The translations under genes were made by a program, and so were the position numbers. Shown here one piece after another: positions 34,410 to 43,550 of a stretch of DNA of 64,000 nt. The notes beneath the pieces were generated by a model, which did not search any database, was not told where the DNA came from, and worked only from the letters and a program-made list of their open reading frames with translations. Origin of the DNA: Catellatospora sp. TT07R-123 (GTDB lineage Bacteria > Actinomycetota > Actinomycetes > Mycobacteriales > Micromonosporaceae); NCBI RefSeq assembly GCF_018327705.1, contig NZ_BNEM01000002.1, positions 2,170,001 through 2,234,000 on the forward strand, in the 5' to 3' direction. Every line of letters begins with the position of its first letter. Position 1 is the first letter of the stretch.

Positions 34410-35378
34410 TCAGCCCACCCACTGCTCGCGTACGCGGGTGCGGTGGAAGCCCAGGCGGGCGTTGATGTCGAGCATGTGGGTGTTGGCGGGATCGGTGGTG
34501 GTGCGGATGCGCCGGACCACCATCCCGTCGGCCACCAGCCACCGCACCATCCGCGCCTTGAGCCACAGGCCGAGACCGTGCCCGCGGTGCGCGGGCACCA
34601 CCGCCGTGTCCTCCTGGTATGCCAGCTGCGGGTGCAGCAGCGGGACCGCCACCACGGTCAGGCCCGCCACGGCCCCACTGCCCTCGTGCACCGCCGCGAC
34701 GGTGCGCAGCTGGCAGCCGCGCCGGGCCCACCACTGCTCCACCTCGCGGGTGTGCGCGACGCTGCCGGGCGCCACCTGGTAGCCCAGCCCGCCGTCGGGC
34801 GAGTCGGCCATCGCCTCGGCGGCGGCGACGTATGACGCGACCAGCTCGTCAGGGGCCGCACCCGACCAGCGCACCGCGCGGTAGCCGGCCGGTTCCCGCT
34901 CCTCGGGCAGCTCGTCGGCGGCCCGCGCGAGCTCCAGTTCGGACTCCCACAGCGTCTGCGCGTGCCGTGCCCCGGCCGCCGCCGCGAACGCCGCCCCGGC
35001 CGAGTCCGCGCCGACGTCGTACACCAGCGTGCCGCGACCGGCCGCGGTCAGGCCTTCCCGCACCGCCGCCAGCAGCGCCCGGCCGTGGCCGCGCCGCCGG
35101 TGCGCCGGGTGCACCACCACCTCGGCGAAACCCCAGCCCAGATTCTCCCGGTCCGACAGGGACAGCGTCGCCGTGCCCACCGGCTCGTCGCCGTCGCGGG
35201 CCAGCCAGTGCAGCGCCCGGGTCTGCGGCGGCGGGGCGGCCAGGCGTGCGGCCAGTGCCGCCGCGGGCACGTGCGGGTGGTCGGGGTCGTCGACCGCGGC
35301 GGCCGCGGCGTGCACCCGGTGCCAGTCGGCGACCGTGTCGTGGTCGGCCTGGGCGGCGTCGAACGGCGTCACGTCCAT
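34410..35378 (-). CDS. Tandem GNAT acetyltransferase
   Basis: 322 residues with two GNAT folds. The first carries VHPAHRRRGHGRALL (about residues 90-105) and the second VPAHRGHGLGLWLKA (about 270-285), both acetyl-CoA pyrophosphate loops. The layout recalls mycothiol synthase (MshD)-type double GNATs, but the true mshD assignment cannot be made here. Cytosolic. The frame extends upstream in antisense of thiolase; the ATG at 35378 gives a normal GNAT start. Confidence 0.85.
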   Translation of the reverse strand: MDVTPFDAAQADHDTVADWHRVHAAAAAVDDPDHPHVPAAALAARLAAPPPQTRALHWLARDGDEPVGTATLSLSDRENLGWGFAEVVVHPAHRRRGHGRALLAAVREGLTAAGRGTLVYDVGADSAGAAFAAAAGARHAQTLWESELELARAADELPEEREPAGYRAVRWSGAAPDELVASYVAAAEAMADSPDGGLGYQVAPGSVAHTREVEQWWARRGCQLRTVAAVHEGSGAVAGLTVVAVPLLHPQLAYQEDTAVVPAHRGHGLGLWLKARMVRWLVADGMVVRRIRTTTDPANTHMLDINARLGFHRTRVREQWVG

Positions 35379-35752
35379 GGATGGCTTTCTAGCGCAGTGA
35401 TGCCATCCGTGCCAACGACCCGGCTCCAGTCGCAGGTCATGGAGCGGGGCAACCGGAGGTGAGCGGCGTCCGGGTGCGCGCCGGGCTGCTGGTGTCCTCG
35501 ACCCGCAGCCGGCGCACCACCGCGTGCGGGTCGCAGCCGACGGCGGCGGTCCACCCCCGTGTCCAGACCGACAGGCAGCTGCGGTCCACCCGCGCGCCCA
35601 TGGTCGCCGATACGGGTTGCATTCCGGTTGCGCGGGCGGCCGGGCGGACCGATCCGCGTCGACTTTGCTCTGCCCCCACGGCCTCGCTCCGCACCCCCAG
35701 CCTTGCTCTGCCCCCACGGCCTTGCTCTGCACCCGTCGGCGCGACACTGCGG
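35379..35752. other. 374-bp gap holding four 19-bp tandem repeats
   Basis: No convincing gene. Four 19-bp units run at 35665-35683, 35684-35702, 35703-35721 and 35722-35740; the first and third are identical (TTGCTCTGCCCCCACGGCC). An 85-codon minus-strand frame here (35437-35694) lacks family features and a start signal. Confidence 0.75.
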
Positions 35753-36913
35753 TTAGAGCAGTTCCAGGATGGTGGCGTTGGCCATGCCGCCGCCCTCGCA
35801 CATGGTCTGGAGGCCGTAGCGGATGCCGTTGTCGCGCATGTGGTGCAGCAGCGTGGTCATCAGCCGGGCGCCGCTGGCGCCCAGCGGGTGGCCCAGCGCG
35901 ATGGCGCCGCCGCGCGGGTTGAGCCGGTCCGGGTCGGCGCCGGTCTCGGCCAGCCAGGCCAGCGGCACCGGGGCGAACGCCTCGTTCACCTCGTACGCGC
36001 CGATGTCGGCGATGGTGAGCCCGGCCCGGCGCAGCGCCTTGGCGGTGGCCGGGATGGGCGCGGTGAGCATGATCACGGGGTCGTCCGCGGCGACGACCGC
36101 GGTGTGGATCCGCGCCAGCGGGGCGAATCCGTTGGCGGCCGCCCAGGCCGAGGTGGTGACGGCCACGGCCGCGGCGCCGTCGGAGATCTGCGAAGCGGTC
36201 CCGGCGGTGACCACACCCTCGGGGTGGAACGGGGTGGCGAGCTGGCCGAGCTTCTCCAGCGAGGTCTCCCGGCGGATACCCTCGTCGGCGTGTACGTCGC
36301 CGACCGGGGCGATCTCGGCGGCGAACAGGCCGCCGTCGCTGGCCGCGGCCGCCTTGGCGTGGCTGGCCAGGGCGTACTCGTCGAGCCGGGTGCGGGAGAA
36401 GCCCCACTTGCGGGCGATCATCTCCGCGCCCACGCCCTGGTTGAACGGCACCGGCGCGTCCCCGGCGAAGCCCTCGACCCCGGCGTAGCGGGTGCGCACG
36501 GCCGGGCCGTACGGCACGCCGAGCTCGCCGACCGAGGAGCCCATCGGCACCCGGCTCATCGACTCCACGCCCGCGGCGACGACGAAATCGGCCTGGCCGG
36601 ACAGCACGGTCGCGGCGGCGAAGTGCACCGCCTGCTGGCTGGAACCGCACTGGCGGTCCAGGGTGGTGCCGGGGACGGTCTGCGGCCAGCCCGCCGCCAG
36701 CACCGCGTTGCGGCCGATGTTCCAGGACTGCTCGCCGCTCTGCGACACGCAGCCGAGGATCACGTCCTCGACGTGGGCCGGGTCGAACCCGGTCCGGTCC
36801 CCGAGGTCCTCCAGCAACTGCCCGGCCAGGTCGACCGGATGTACGCCGGACAGGCCGCCGTTACGCCGCCCCACAGGCGTGCGAAGAGCACCGATGATCA
36901 CCGCATCACGCAT
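35753..36913 (-). CDS. Acetyl-CoA C-acyltransferase (thiolase)
   Basis: 386-residue thiolase. The nucleophile Cys89 sits in LDRQCGSSQQ; NEAFAP, the His in GGAIALGHPLGASG and the second Cys in CEGGGMAN complete the active site. It catalyses condensation or thiolysis of acyl-CoA in fatty-acid or acetoacetyl-CoA metabolism. No other beta-oxidation gene is adjacent. TAGGCT 6 nt before the ATG indicates a leaderless transcript. Confidence 0.94.
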   Translation of the reverse strand: MRDAVIIGALRTPVGRRNGGLSGVHPVDLAGQLLEDLGDRTGFDPAHVEDVILGCVSQSGEQSWNIGRNAVLAAGWPQTVPGTTLDRQCGSSQQAVHFAAATVLSGQADFVVAAGVESMSRVPMGSSVGELGVPYGPAVRTRYAGVEGFAGDAPVPFNQGVGAEMIARKWGFSRTRLDEYALASHAKAAAASDGGLFAAEIAPVGDVHADEGIRRETSLEKLGQLATPFHPEGVVTAGTASQISDGAAAVAVTTSAWAAANGFAPLARIHTAVVAADDPVIMLTAPIPATAKALRRAGLTIADIGAYEVNEAFAPVPLAWLAETGADPDRLNPRGGAIALGHPLGASGARLMTTLLHHMRDNGIRYGLQTMCEGGGMANATILELL

Positions 36914-36919
36914 GCCCGA

Positions 36920-36925
36920 AGCCTA
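36920..36925 (-). promoter_or_regulatory. -10 hexamer TAGGCT, probable leaderless start
   Basis: TAGGCT on the minus strand ends 6 nt before the thiolase ATG at 36913. Confidence 0.55.
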
Positions 36926-37012
36926 CTGCGCGGTAACCGCCCCCACCCGGGTGCCACCGATCCCCCACCCCCACGCCCCACCCGGTCGCCCACCCACCCG
37001 CCTACCCGCCCG

Positions 37013-37073
37013 GTCGATCATGAACTTATGGACGGGTTCGACGGTGTGTCGCCACCCCGGCACCGTGATCAAC
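37013..37073. repeat. Palindrome-ended element, family C copy 1
   Basis: 61-bp element with near-inverted ends GTCGATCA and TGATCAAC. It is homologous, in inverted orientation, to 49700-49758; both contain GTTCATGATC and ATAAGTTCATG when read on the appropriate strand. Confidence 0.7.
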
Positions 37074-37202
37074 CAACCTGCCGGCGGGCAGCGCGCGAAG
37101 GTTTCGACCGCAGGCGCCGATCTTGCCGCGATGATCGCCGTTGGCGGCCAGAACACGTGGCTGGAGCGCACATAGTGACCGCAATCAGCGATCTCAGCGC
37201 AG

Positions 37203-37358
37203 CCCAACCCGGCCCGGCCCGACCCGGCGCGGCGCGGCCCGACCCGGCGCGGCGCGGCCCGACCCGGCGCGGCGCGGCCCGACCCGGCGCGGCGCGGCCC
37301 GGCGCGGCGCGGCCCGGCGCGGCCCGGCGGCCCGGCGCGGCCCGGCGCGGCGCGGAAC
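37203..37358. repeat. GC tandem repeat, 20-bp units
   Basis: Four perfect consecutive copies of GACCCGGCGCGGCGCGGCCC at 37221-37300, flanked by degenerate GGCGCGGCCC units. Together with family C copy 1 this occupies most of the 503-bp gap 36914-37416; no gene is seen there. Confidence 0.88.
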
Positions 37359-37416
37359 GTGGCGAGGCGCGACGCCGGACCGGGCACCGGCGGCTCGCGG
37401 TGAGGGGGTGGGGAGG

Positions 37417-37881
37417 TCAGAAGGCGCGGGAGGCGAAGGCGGCCAGGGCCAGCACGACGATCCCGATGCGCAGGACGCGGCTGACGCGCCGGTCCATCAG
37501 GACCGCAGCGCCGAGGTACGCCAGCTCGATGGCGACCACCCACACCCACGGCAGCCGCGCGGCGAGCTCGTACCGGACCACGACGACGGTCAGGCAGACG
37601 AACAGCACCGGACCGACCAGGGCCACCGGCCACGCCGGCCGTACCCGGAACAGCCGCAGCAGCGGCCAGATGCTCACCGCGGCGGCGAGCAGGCACCCCA
37701 TGATGATCAGCAGGGCGTCACCGAGGCACTCCATCCCGCCCACGCAGCCCTGCAGGCGCACCAGCGCCAGCGCGATCCCCATCCACACCGCCGTCGCCAG
37801 CAGGGCGGCGAGCGCGGCGCGTACGGCGCGGACGGCGGTCGACGGCGATGCGTCGGGCTCGATGTTCGTCATGACCGACAT
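37417..37881 (-). CDS. Small polytopic membrane protein
   Basis: 154 residues with four hydrophobic segments (about 22-42, 55-75, 84-104, 110-125) and a Cys pair in a loop (GCVGGMEC). No family recognised. ATG at 37881 or 37872 (MTNIEP). It is divergent from glutathione peroxidase across about 100 bp. Confidence 0.72.
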   Translation of the reverse strand: MSVMTNIEPDASPSTAVRAVRAALAALLATAVWMGIALALVRLQGCVGGMECLGDALLIIMGCLLAAAVSIWPLLRLFRVRPAWPVALVGPVLFVCLTVVVVRYELAARLPWVWVVAIELAYLGAAVLMDRRVSRVLRIGIVVLALAAFASRAF

Positions 37882-37970
37882 GGTGGCAGATCCACACCGC
37901 GGCACCACCGGCCCAACGGTGGAGGCTGCGGCGGCCGCTCGGCGCGGCCGGGCGCGGCGGCGACGGCGGC

Positions 37971-37976
37971 TAAGGT
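37971..37976 (+). promoter_or_regulatory. -10 hexamer TAAGGT, probable leaderless start
   Basis: TAAGGT followed by 7 nt and the ATG at 37984 of the glutathione peroxidase gene. Confidence 0.55.
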
Positions 37977-37983
37977 GGCCGCT

Positions 37984-38472
37984 ATGAGCATCTACGACGT
38001 ACAGATCAAGACTCTGCAGGGCGCCGACGCCGACCTCGCGCAGTACCGGGGACGCGCCGTCCTCATCGTCAACGTGGCGTCGAAGTGCGGTCTCACCCCG
38101 CAGTACACGGGCCTGCAGCAGCTCGCCGCCGACTACGCCGACCGGGGCCTGGTGGTGCTCGGCGTGCCGTGCAACCAGTTCGGCGGCCAGGAGCCGGGCA
38201 GCGCCGTGGAGATCGCCGAGTTCTGTGACGTCAACTACGGCGTGACCTTCCCGATGACCGAGAAGGTCGAGGTCAACGGCGACGGCCGGCACCCGCTCTA
38301 CGACCTGCTCACCGCCGTGCCCGACGCCGCGGGCGAGGCCGGGGACATCCAGTGGAACTTCGAGAAGTTCGTGATCGGCCGCGACGGGCAGGTCACGGCC
38401 CGGCTGCGCCCGCGCACCACGCCGGAGTCGGCCGAGCTGGTCGGCGCGGTCGAGAAGGCCCTGGCGGCCTGA
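37984..38472 (+). CDS. Glutathione peroxidase family thiol peroxidase
   Basis: 162 residues, cytosolic. Peroxidatic Cys35 in NVASKCGLTPQY (Cys, not selenocysteine), GVPCNQFGGQEPG with the catalytic Gln and a possible resolving Cys, and WNFEKF with catalytic Trp/Asn. As actinobacteria usually lack glutathione, thioredoxin or mycothiol/mycoredoxin is the likely reductant (established family knowledge, not seen here). Leaderless from TAAGGT. Convergent with the YihY gene with one base between the stops. Confidence 0.94.
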   Translation: MSIYDVQIKTLQGADADLAQYRGRAVLIVNVASKCGLTPQYTGLQQLAADYADRGLVVLGVPCNQFGGQEPGSAVEIAEFCDVNYGVTFPMTEKVEVNGDGRHPLYDLLTAVPDAAGEAGDIQWNFEKFVIGRDGQVTARLRPRTTPESAELVGAVEKALAA

Positions 38473-38473
38473 G

Positions 38474-39595
38474 TCAGTCGCGCGCCGGTGGGGCCGGTTC
38501 GTCCGGCTCCACCACGTCGCCCTCGATGACCTCCGGCCCGGTCTCGATCACGTCGGGACCGGCCTCGGGCAGCACCCCGGGCGCGCCCGGCGGCACCTGC
38601 CGGGGCACGTCGCGCAGCGGCAGGTACGGCTCGGCGTCGTGCGGCAGCCCGGCCGCGATCGCCCGCGCCCGGCTCAGCTCGGCGTCGAACTCCGCCCCGA
38701 GCAGCACGGCCACGTTGGTCAGCCACAGCCACACCAGGAAGATGATCACGCCGCCTAGCGCGCCGTACGTGCGGTTGTACGAGTCGAACGTGGTGATGTA
38801 GTAGGCGAACCCCGCCGACGCGGCGATCCAGGTCAGCATGGCCACCATCGTGCCCGGGGTGATCCAGCGAAACCCGGCCTGCCGCGCGTTGGGCCCGGCC
38901 CAGTACAGCAGCGACAGCAGCAGGTTCACCACGATGATCAGCACCGGCCACTTGACGACGTCGAAGATGCGGACCGTCGCCTCCTCCAGCCCCAGCGCCC
39001 GCCCGGCGTGGGTGGCCACCCGGCCGGTGAACACCACCGCCAGCGCGCTCACGGCCAGGGTCAGGCCGGTCACCGCGGTCACGAACAGCTGCACCGGCAC
39101 GGTCTTCCACACCGGCCGGCCCTCCGGCACGTCGTAGATGACGTTGGCCGCGCGCATGAACGCGCCGGTGTAGCTGGTCGCCGACCAGAACGCCAGCCCG
39201 ATGCCGATCGCGAACGCCACGCCCGCGGCCCGCTGGTCGTAGCGCAGCTGGTCGAGCACGTCTAGCACGGCCCGCTGGGCGGGGCCGGGGGTCAGCTCGC
39301 TCAGGTTCTCGGCCACGGCCTGGGTCGTCTTGCTGCCGAACAGGCCCACCCCGGCGACCAGCACCAGCAGGCCCGGGATGATCGACAGCACGCTGTAGTA
39401 GGTGAGCGCGGCGGCGCGGTCGGCCAGGTCGTCGTCGATGAACTCGACCACGGTGCGAACCGTGATGCGCAGCCAGGCGCGGACGCTGAGCTGCGAGGGC
39501 CGCTCCGGGCCGTGCGCCAGCAACCTGACCAGGCGCTCCCGGTACGCCCGCCCCGGTTCCCTGCTTCGCGCCACCGCCGCCTCCGCCCCTGTCAC
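38474..39595 (-). CDS. YihY/BrkB family membrane protein
   Basis: 373 residues. Six membrane helices between about 45 and 315 carry the family motifs DRAAALTYYSVLSIIPGLLVL and FIWLWL-like FLVWLWLTNVAVLLGAEFDAE. The C-terminal tail is Pro/Glu/Asp-rich. Function in the family is not settled; it is not RNase BN as once annotated. I chose the GTG at 39595 (MTGAEAAVARSREPG); the ATG at 39628 would add 11 residues. Confidence 0.88.
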   Translation of the reverse strand: MTGAEAAVARSREPGRAYRERLVRLLAHGPERPSQLSVRAWLRITVRTVVEFIDDDLADRAAALTYYSVLSIIPGLLVLVAGVGLFGSKTTQAVAENLSELTPGPAQRAVLDVLDQLRYDQRAAGVAFAIGIGLAFWSATSYTGAFMRAANVIYDVPEGRPVWKTVPVQLFVTAVTGLTLAVSALAVVFTGRVATHAGRALGLEEATVRIFDVVKWPVLIIVVNLLLSLLYWAGPNARQAGFRWITPGTMVAMLTWIAASAGFAYYITTFDSYNRTYGALGGVIIFLVWLWLTNVAVLLGAEFDAELSRARAIAAGLPHDAEPYLPLRDVPRQVPPGAPGVLPEAGPDVIETGPEVIEGDVVEPDEPAPPARD

Positions 39596-39760
39596 GCCAT
39601 CGAGGTGTATGACACCACCGCGCGGCATACCCCGACAAGGTCGCCTCACACCTCCGGGTCGTCTGTGGATCACCCACGCGGCCCCCGCCCCGCACCGTAT
39701 GATCGGTGCACCCCCGCTACGCAGTGCATATACCGTGACAAGCACGACGGGGGTACGACG

Positions 39761-41119
39761 ATGGGGTGGAAGTACCAATCGCCACCGGGCTGGCCGGCGC
39801 CGCCCGAGGACTGGACGCCTCCGCCCGGCTGGAAGCCCGACCCGGCCTGGCCGGCGCCGCCGGAGGGCTGGCAGTTCTGGGTCAGCGACGGCTCCGACGA
39901 CCCGACCCAGTTCATGAGCGTGCTGTTCCCCGACGACGATCCGGAGCCGGAACCGGAGCCGGAACTGGAGCCCGGCGACCTCGCCGCGGCCGGTGATCCC
40001 GCCGATCCCGCCGCGCCGGTCGCGGCCGAGGTGCCGGTCGCGGCCGAGGTGCCGCCGCAGGCGGGCGAGCCCGAGGCCGAAGCGGACCGTCCGGCGGAGC
40101 CGGTCGGGCCGGAGCCCGAGCCGGTCATGCCGGAACCCGAGCCGGTCGGGGCCGCGCAGGCCGTTCCGCTTCCCGCCGGACCCGCGCCGGCAGAGGCCAC
40201 ACCGGTCGCGCTCCAGGGCGAGATCGTCCCGGCCGCCCACCCACACACGCACGCGCCCGGACACGGGCGGCACGAGGCGACAGGCCCCGGGCGCTCGCTG
40301 TCGCGCGCCTTCACCCATGCCCACAGACCCACCCACGCCCAGCCGAAGGGCAGGCGGCGGCGCTGGTGGCTGGCCGGCGCGGCCGGAGCGGCGACCCTGC
40401 TGCTGTGCCTGGACCTGGGCGCCGGCGGGTTCGCGCTGATGCGCGAGCGGGCCGGTCACAGCAAGGCCGACCCCGTGATCGAGTCGGCCGAGCCGGACTC
40501 CACCGACGTCGGCGCCTCGCCCGCCCCGCAGCAGTCGGCGCAGGCGCAGGCGGCGCCCGCGCCCAGTGGTGCCCAGGCCGGGCAGGAGCCGGGCGCGGTG
40601 GTGCAGGACCAGGTGTTCGAGGGCGTCGGGCCGCTGGTGGTGCCGCTGGACCTGGACGCCGCGTTCCACACCGCACTGCTGAGCTACCGGGGCAGCGGGC
40701 CGTTCCTGGTGCAGACGGTCGACAAGGACGGCCAGCAGATGCGTACGCTGGTCGAGGCCGGGGAGAGCTACGACGGCGTACGGCCGCTGGACCTGGACAC
40801 CAAGCCCGCCGCGGTGAGCATCAAGGCCGAGGGCCCGTGGAAGATGACGGTGCGGCAGCTGGCCAAGTCGCCGGTCTGGAACGGCACCGCCAACGGGGTC
40901 GGGTCGGACGTGCTGCTGGTGCCGAGGGTCGCCGACGACGCCACCAAGGTCACCTTCGACCACCGGGGCACGGGCCCGTTCAGCGTCCAGGCGTACGGCG
41001 CGCAGAGCGAGAGCCTGCTCAGCCAGAACGGCGACTTCACCGGCGAGACGCTGCTGCCCCGGGGCACGGTGGTCGTGGTGATCGAGGCGAGCGGGGTGTG
41101 GACGCTGAGCCGCGGCTGA
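39761..41119 (+). CDS. Single-pass membrane protein with Pro/Trp-rich N-terminus
   Basis: 452 residues. The N-terminus repeats PPGWPAPPEDWTPPPGWK, as in DUF2510-like proteins, followed by an acidic Pro/Glu stretch (about 60-150), one membrane helix (about 205-225) and an extracytoplasmic part. That part holds two similar beta modules (LLSYRGSGPFLVQTVDKDGQ and VTFDHRGTGPFSVQAYGAQS), so an internal duplication. Function unknown; surface ligand binding is possible. GGGGG precedes the ATG. Confidence 0.75.
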   Translation: MGWKYQSPPGWPAPPEDWTPPPGWKPDPAWPAPPEGWQFWVSDGSDDPTQFMSVLFPDDDPEPEPEPELEPGDLAAAGDPADPAAPVAAEVPVAAEVPPQAGEPEAEADRPAEPVGPEPEPVMPEPEPVGAAQAVPLPAGPAPAEATPVALQGEIVPAAHPHTHAPGHGRHEATGPGRSLSRAFTHAHRPTHAQPKGRRRRWWLAGAAGAATLLLCLDLGAGGFALMRERAGHSKADPVIESAEPDSTDVGASPAPQQSAQAQAAPAPSGAQAGQEPGAVVQDQVFEGVGPLVVPLDLDAAFHTALLSYRGSGPFLVQTVDKDGQQMRTLVEAGESYDGVRPLDLDTKPAAVSIKAEGPWKMTVRQLAKSPVWNGTANGVGSDVLLVPRVADDATKVTFDHRGTGPFSVQAYGAQSESLLSQNGDFTGETLLPRGTVVVVIEASGVWTLSRG

Positions 41120-41139
41120 CCGGGGTTGCGCGCCCGATC

Positions 41140-41145
41140 TAGGGT
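41140..41145 (+). promoter_or_regulatory. -10 hexamer TAGGGT, probable leaderless start
   Basis: TAGGGT followed by 6 nt and the ATG at 41152 of the PH-domain gene. Confidence 0.55.
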
Positions 41146-41151
41146 CGGGCC

Positions 41152-41514
41152 ATGAGTGTCGTGTACGACCGCAAGGAGCAGTTGCAGCAGATCCAGAGCG
41201 GGCTGCTGCCCGGCGAGCAGGTGATCGCCGTGTACGACGCCATCGGCACGGGCACCGGCTTCCTCGGTCTGACCGACCTGCGCGTGATCATCCAGGACAC
41301 CTCGTTCGTGGGCAAGAAGGTCGCGCTGACCAGCATCCCGTACTCGAAGATCACGAGTGTGAGCGTGGTGAGCAACCGGTCCTGGGCCGGGCAGTTCTTC
41401 TCCAGCGGCGCGATCGCGATCCACGTCGGCGCGCACGTGTACCAGATGGAGTTCCGCGGCGACGAGAAGACCCACCACGTACACGACATGATCCTGCACC
41501 GCATCACGCGCTGA
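41152..41514 (+). CDS. Bacterial PH-domain protein (YokE-like)
   Basis: 120 residues forming one pleckstrin-homology-like domain: GLLPGEQVIAVYDAIG, FLGLTDLRVIIQD, SIPYSKITSVSV and IAIHVGAHVYQMEF give the expected strand order. Bacterial PH domains of this type have unknown ligands. No membrane segment. ATG supported by TAGGGT 6 nt upstream. Confidence 0.82.
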   Translation: MSVVYDRKEQLQQIQSGLLPGEQVIAVYDAIGTGTGFLGLTDLRVIIQDTSFVGKKVALTSIPYSKITSVSVVSNRSWAGQFFSSGAIAIHVGAHVYQMEFRGDEKTHHVHDMILHRITR

Positions 41515-41698
41515 GCGCAGGTCCGGGTGCCGGGCCGGGTGCCGGGATCCGACACCGCGTCGTGAGCCGCCGCGCGCAACCTCCGGCTTCTCCCCAGCGT
41601 CAACTACTGGACTTCCAGGACCGTCCTCGGGATGGCAGTATGTCGCCAGACTTCGCCGGGGGACGGGTCGCGATCGGACCTGCGCGGCCGACCCCGCG

Positions 41699-41719
41699 GT
41701 CCCCGGAGTCTCCGGGGAC
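41699..41719. promoter_or_regulatory. Perfect hairpin in the kinase leader
   Basis: 10-bp arms GTCCCCGGAG / CTCCGGGGAC with a one-base centre, ending 23 nt before the kinase ATG. It may be an operator or a structure masking the translation start. The rest of 41515-41698 shows nothing recognisable. Confidence 0.5.
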
Positions 41720-41742
41720 GACAGGACGGGAGCCCGCGCACC

Positions 41743-43482
41743 ATGGTGAGCCCTGAGACGAGCCGGCCGCTGCGCGCCGCAGACCCTCGCGAGCTGGGCG
41801 GCTACACGCTGCTGGGCCGGCTGGGCGAGGGCGGCATGGGCAGTGTCTATCTGGCCCGGTCGGCGTCGGGGCTCACCGTGGCGCTGAAGGTCATCCGCGC
41901 CGAGCTGGCCGGCGATCCGGAGTTCCGGCAGCGCTTCCGCAGCGAGGTCGAGCGGGCCAAGCAGGTGCCGCCGTTCTGCACCGCGGAGGTGCTCGACGCC
42001 GATCCCGACCACGACTCGCCGTACCTGGTGGTGGAGTACGTCGACGGGCCCAGCCTGTCCACCGTGGTGGAGCAGCGCGGCGCGCTGTCGCCGGCCAACC
42101 TGCACGGCCTGGCCATCGGGGTGGCGACCGCGCTGACCGCGATCCACGGCGCCGGGGTGATCCACCGCGACCTCAAGCCGAGCAACGTCCTGCTGGCACC
42201 GGGCACCCCGAAGGTGATCGACTTCGGCATCGCGCGGGCGGTCGAGGGCCAGGACGGCAACACCCGCACCGACCAGCTCATCGGCTCGGTGGCGTACATG
42301 GCGCCGGAGCGGCTGGACGCCAAGGCCCGCAAGACGCTGACCCCGGCCGCGGACGTGTTCGCCTGGGGCGCCGTGGTGGCGTACGCGGGGACGGGCCGGG
42401 TCACCTTCGCCGCCGACTCGATGCCCGCCGTGGCGGTGCGCATCCTGACCGAGCGCCCCGACCTGGACGGGCTGAGCGGCCCGCTGCGCGAGCTGGTGGA
42501 GGCGTCGCTGGCCAAGGACCCGGCCGACCGGCCCACCGCCCGCGACCTGCTCGACCGGCTGCTCACCAGCGGCCCGAACCGGGCCCTGTCCGCCGGGGAG
42601 GTGCCCCGGCAGACCGAGGCGCTGGCCGCCGCGGGCAGCCGCTTCGCCGTGGTCGACACGCCCACCCCGGTGCCGCCGCCGCGGCGCGGCCGGTGGACCG
42701 CGGCCGTGCTGGGCCTGGCCACGTCGACGGTCGTGCTCGGCGGGCTGGTGGTCGCCCTGCTCACCGGCGCCCTGGAGCTGCCCGCCGGGTTCGCCGGACC
42801 GGCCCCCTCGGCCACGGCGACCCCGTCGCCGAGCCCCAGTCCGAGCCCGAGCCCGAGCCCGTCCCCCAGCCCGAGCCCGTCGCTGAGCCCGTCGGCCAGC
42901 CCGTCGCCGTCGGTCAGCCCCGCGGCCAAGCCGTTCCTGGTCGACTCGCTGGGCAAGCCGGACTGGTGGCCGGAGCGCACCGACGACGAGAACGGCGCCA
43001 CCTGCGTATACGAGGACAGCGTCTACGTCGCCACGACGCTGAAGCCGTGGTCGTACCGCTGCGGCGGCCCGGAGGACGTCCTCACCGACTTCCGGGCCGA
43101 GGTCGACGTGACCCTGCTCGACCCGGGCGCGTGCGCGATGGTGTGGTTCCGCATCCGCAGCACCACCGGCTACGCGCTGCGCGCCTGCGAGAACTCGGCC
43201 TACCTGGTGCGCTACGGCGTGCCCAAGAGCGCGGACGTCACGATCCTGCGCACGCTGCGCTACCTGACCCCGGTCACGGTCGGCAAGCGGTTCCGGGTGG
43301 CCGTCTCGGGCAGCGGCCCCAAGATCCGCCTGTTCGCCGGAGGCAAGCAGATCGGCCAGTACGACCAGGCCGACTTCCCCGAGGGCAAGGTGGTCCTCGG
43401 CGTGGAGGCCTACGGCGGGACCGGGACGGCGCCGTGGCGGGTGAGCTTCGCCAACGTCAGGTTGTGGTCGGTGTCGGCCTGA
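41743..43482 (+). CDS. Transmembrane Ser/Thr protein kinase with Ser-Pro stalk and LamG-like sensor
   Basis: 579 residues. The Hanks-type kinase domain is at about 22-285: LGEGGMGSVY glycine loop, K49 in VALKVI, catalytic D143 in HRDLKPSN, IDFGIA and YMAPERL. A membrane helix is at about 317-341. A stalk of more than 25 alternating Ser-Pro residues (about 360-390) leads to an extracytoplasmic beta-sandwich (about 400-575) resembling LamG/DUF1080-type carbohydrate-binding folds. It probably senses a wall or extracellular glycan. Start: GGGAG lies 10 nt before the ATG. It precedes a class A PBP by 68 bp. Confidence 0.92.
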   Translation: MVSPETSRPLRAADPRELGGYTLLGRLGEGGMGSVYLARSASGLTVALKVIRAELAGDPEFRQRFRSEVERAKQVPPFCTAEVLDADPDHDSPYLVVEYVDGPSLSTVVEQRGALSPANLHGLAIGVATALTAIHGAGVIHRDLKPSNVLLAPGTPKVIDFGIARAVEGQDGNTRTDQLIGSVAYMAPERLDAKARKTLTPAADVFAWGAVVAYAGTGRVTFAADSMPAVAVRILTERPDLDGLSGPLRELVEASLAKDPADRPTARDLLDRLLTSGPNRALSAGEVPRQTEALAAAGSRFAVVDTPTPVPPPRRGRWTAAVLGLATSTVVLGGLVVALLTGALELPAGFAGPAPSATATPSPSPSPSPSPSPSPSPSPSLSPSASPSPSVSPAAKPFLVDSLGKPDWWPERTDDENGATCVYEDSVYVATTLKPWSYRCGGPEDVLTDFRAEVDVTLLDPGACAMVWFRIRSTTGYALRACENSAYLVRYGVPKSADVTILRTLRYLTPVTVGKRFRVAVSGSGPKIRLFAGGKQIGQYDQADFPEGKVVLGVEAYGGTGTAPWRVSFANVRLWSVSA

Positions 43483-43537
43483 CCGGACAGTCGCATCCGG
43501 TTTGGTGAATCTGCCTCATGGGGCCTGCTGAGCTGCC

Positions 43538-43543
43538 TATATT
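43538..43543 (+). promoter_or_regulatory. -10 hexamer TATATT, probable leaderless start
   Basis: TATATT followed by 7 nt and the ATG at 43551 of the penicillin-binding protein gene; the closest match to the ideal -10 in the window. It excludes the ATG at 43518. Confidence 0.65.
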
Positions 43544-43550
43544 CGGCTCT

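Noticed and set aside
35437-35694. 85-codon minus-strand ORF in the thiolase/GNAT gap
   Set aside because: No start signal, no recognised motif, and it includes part of the 19-bp repeat array.
36923-37696. 257-codon minus-strand ORF over the 20-bp tandem array
   Set aside because: Mostly translated tandem repeats (GRAGPPRRAG-like) plus antisense of a membrane-protein gene.
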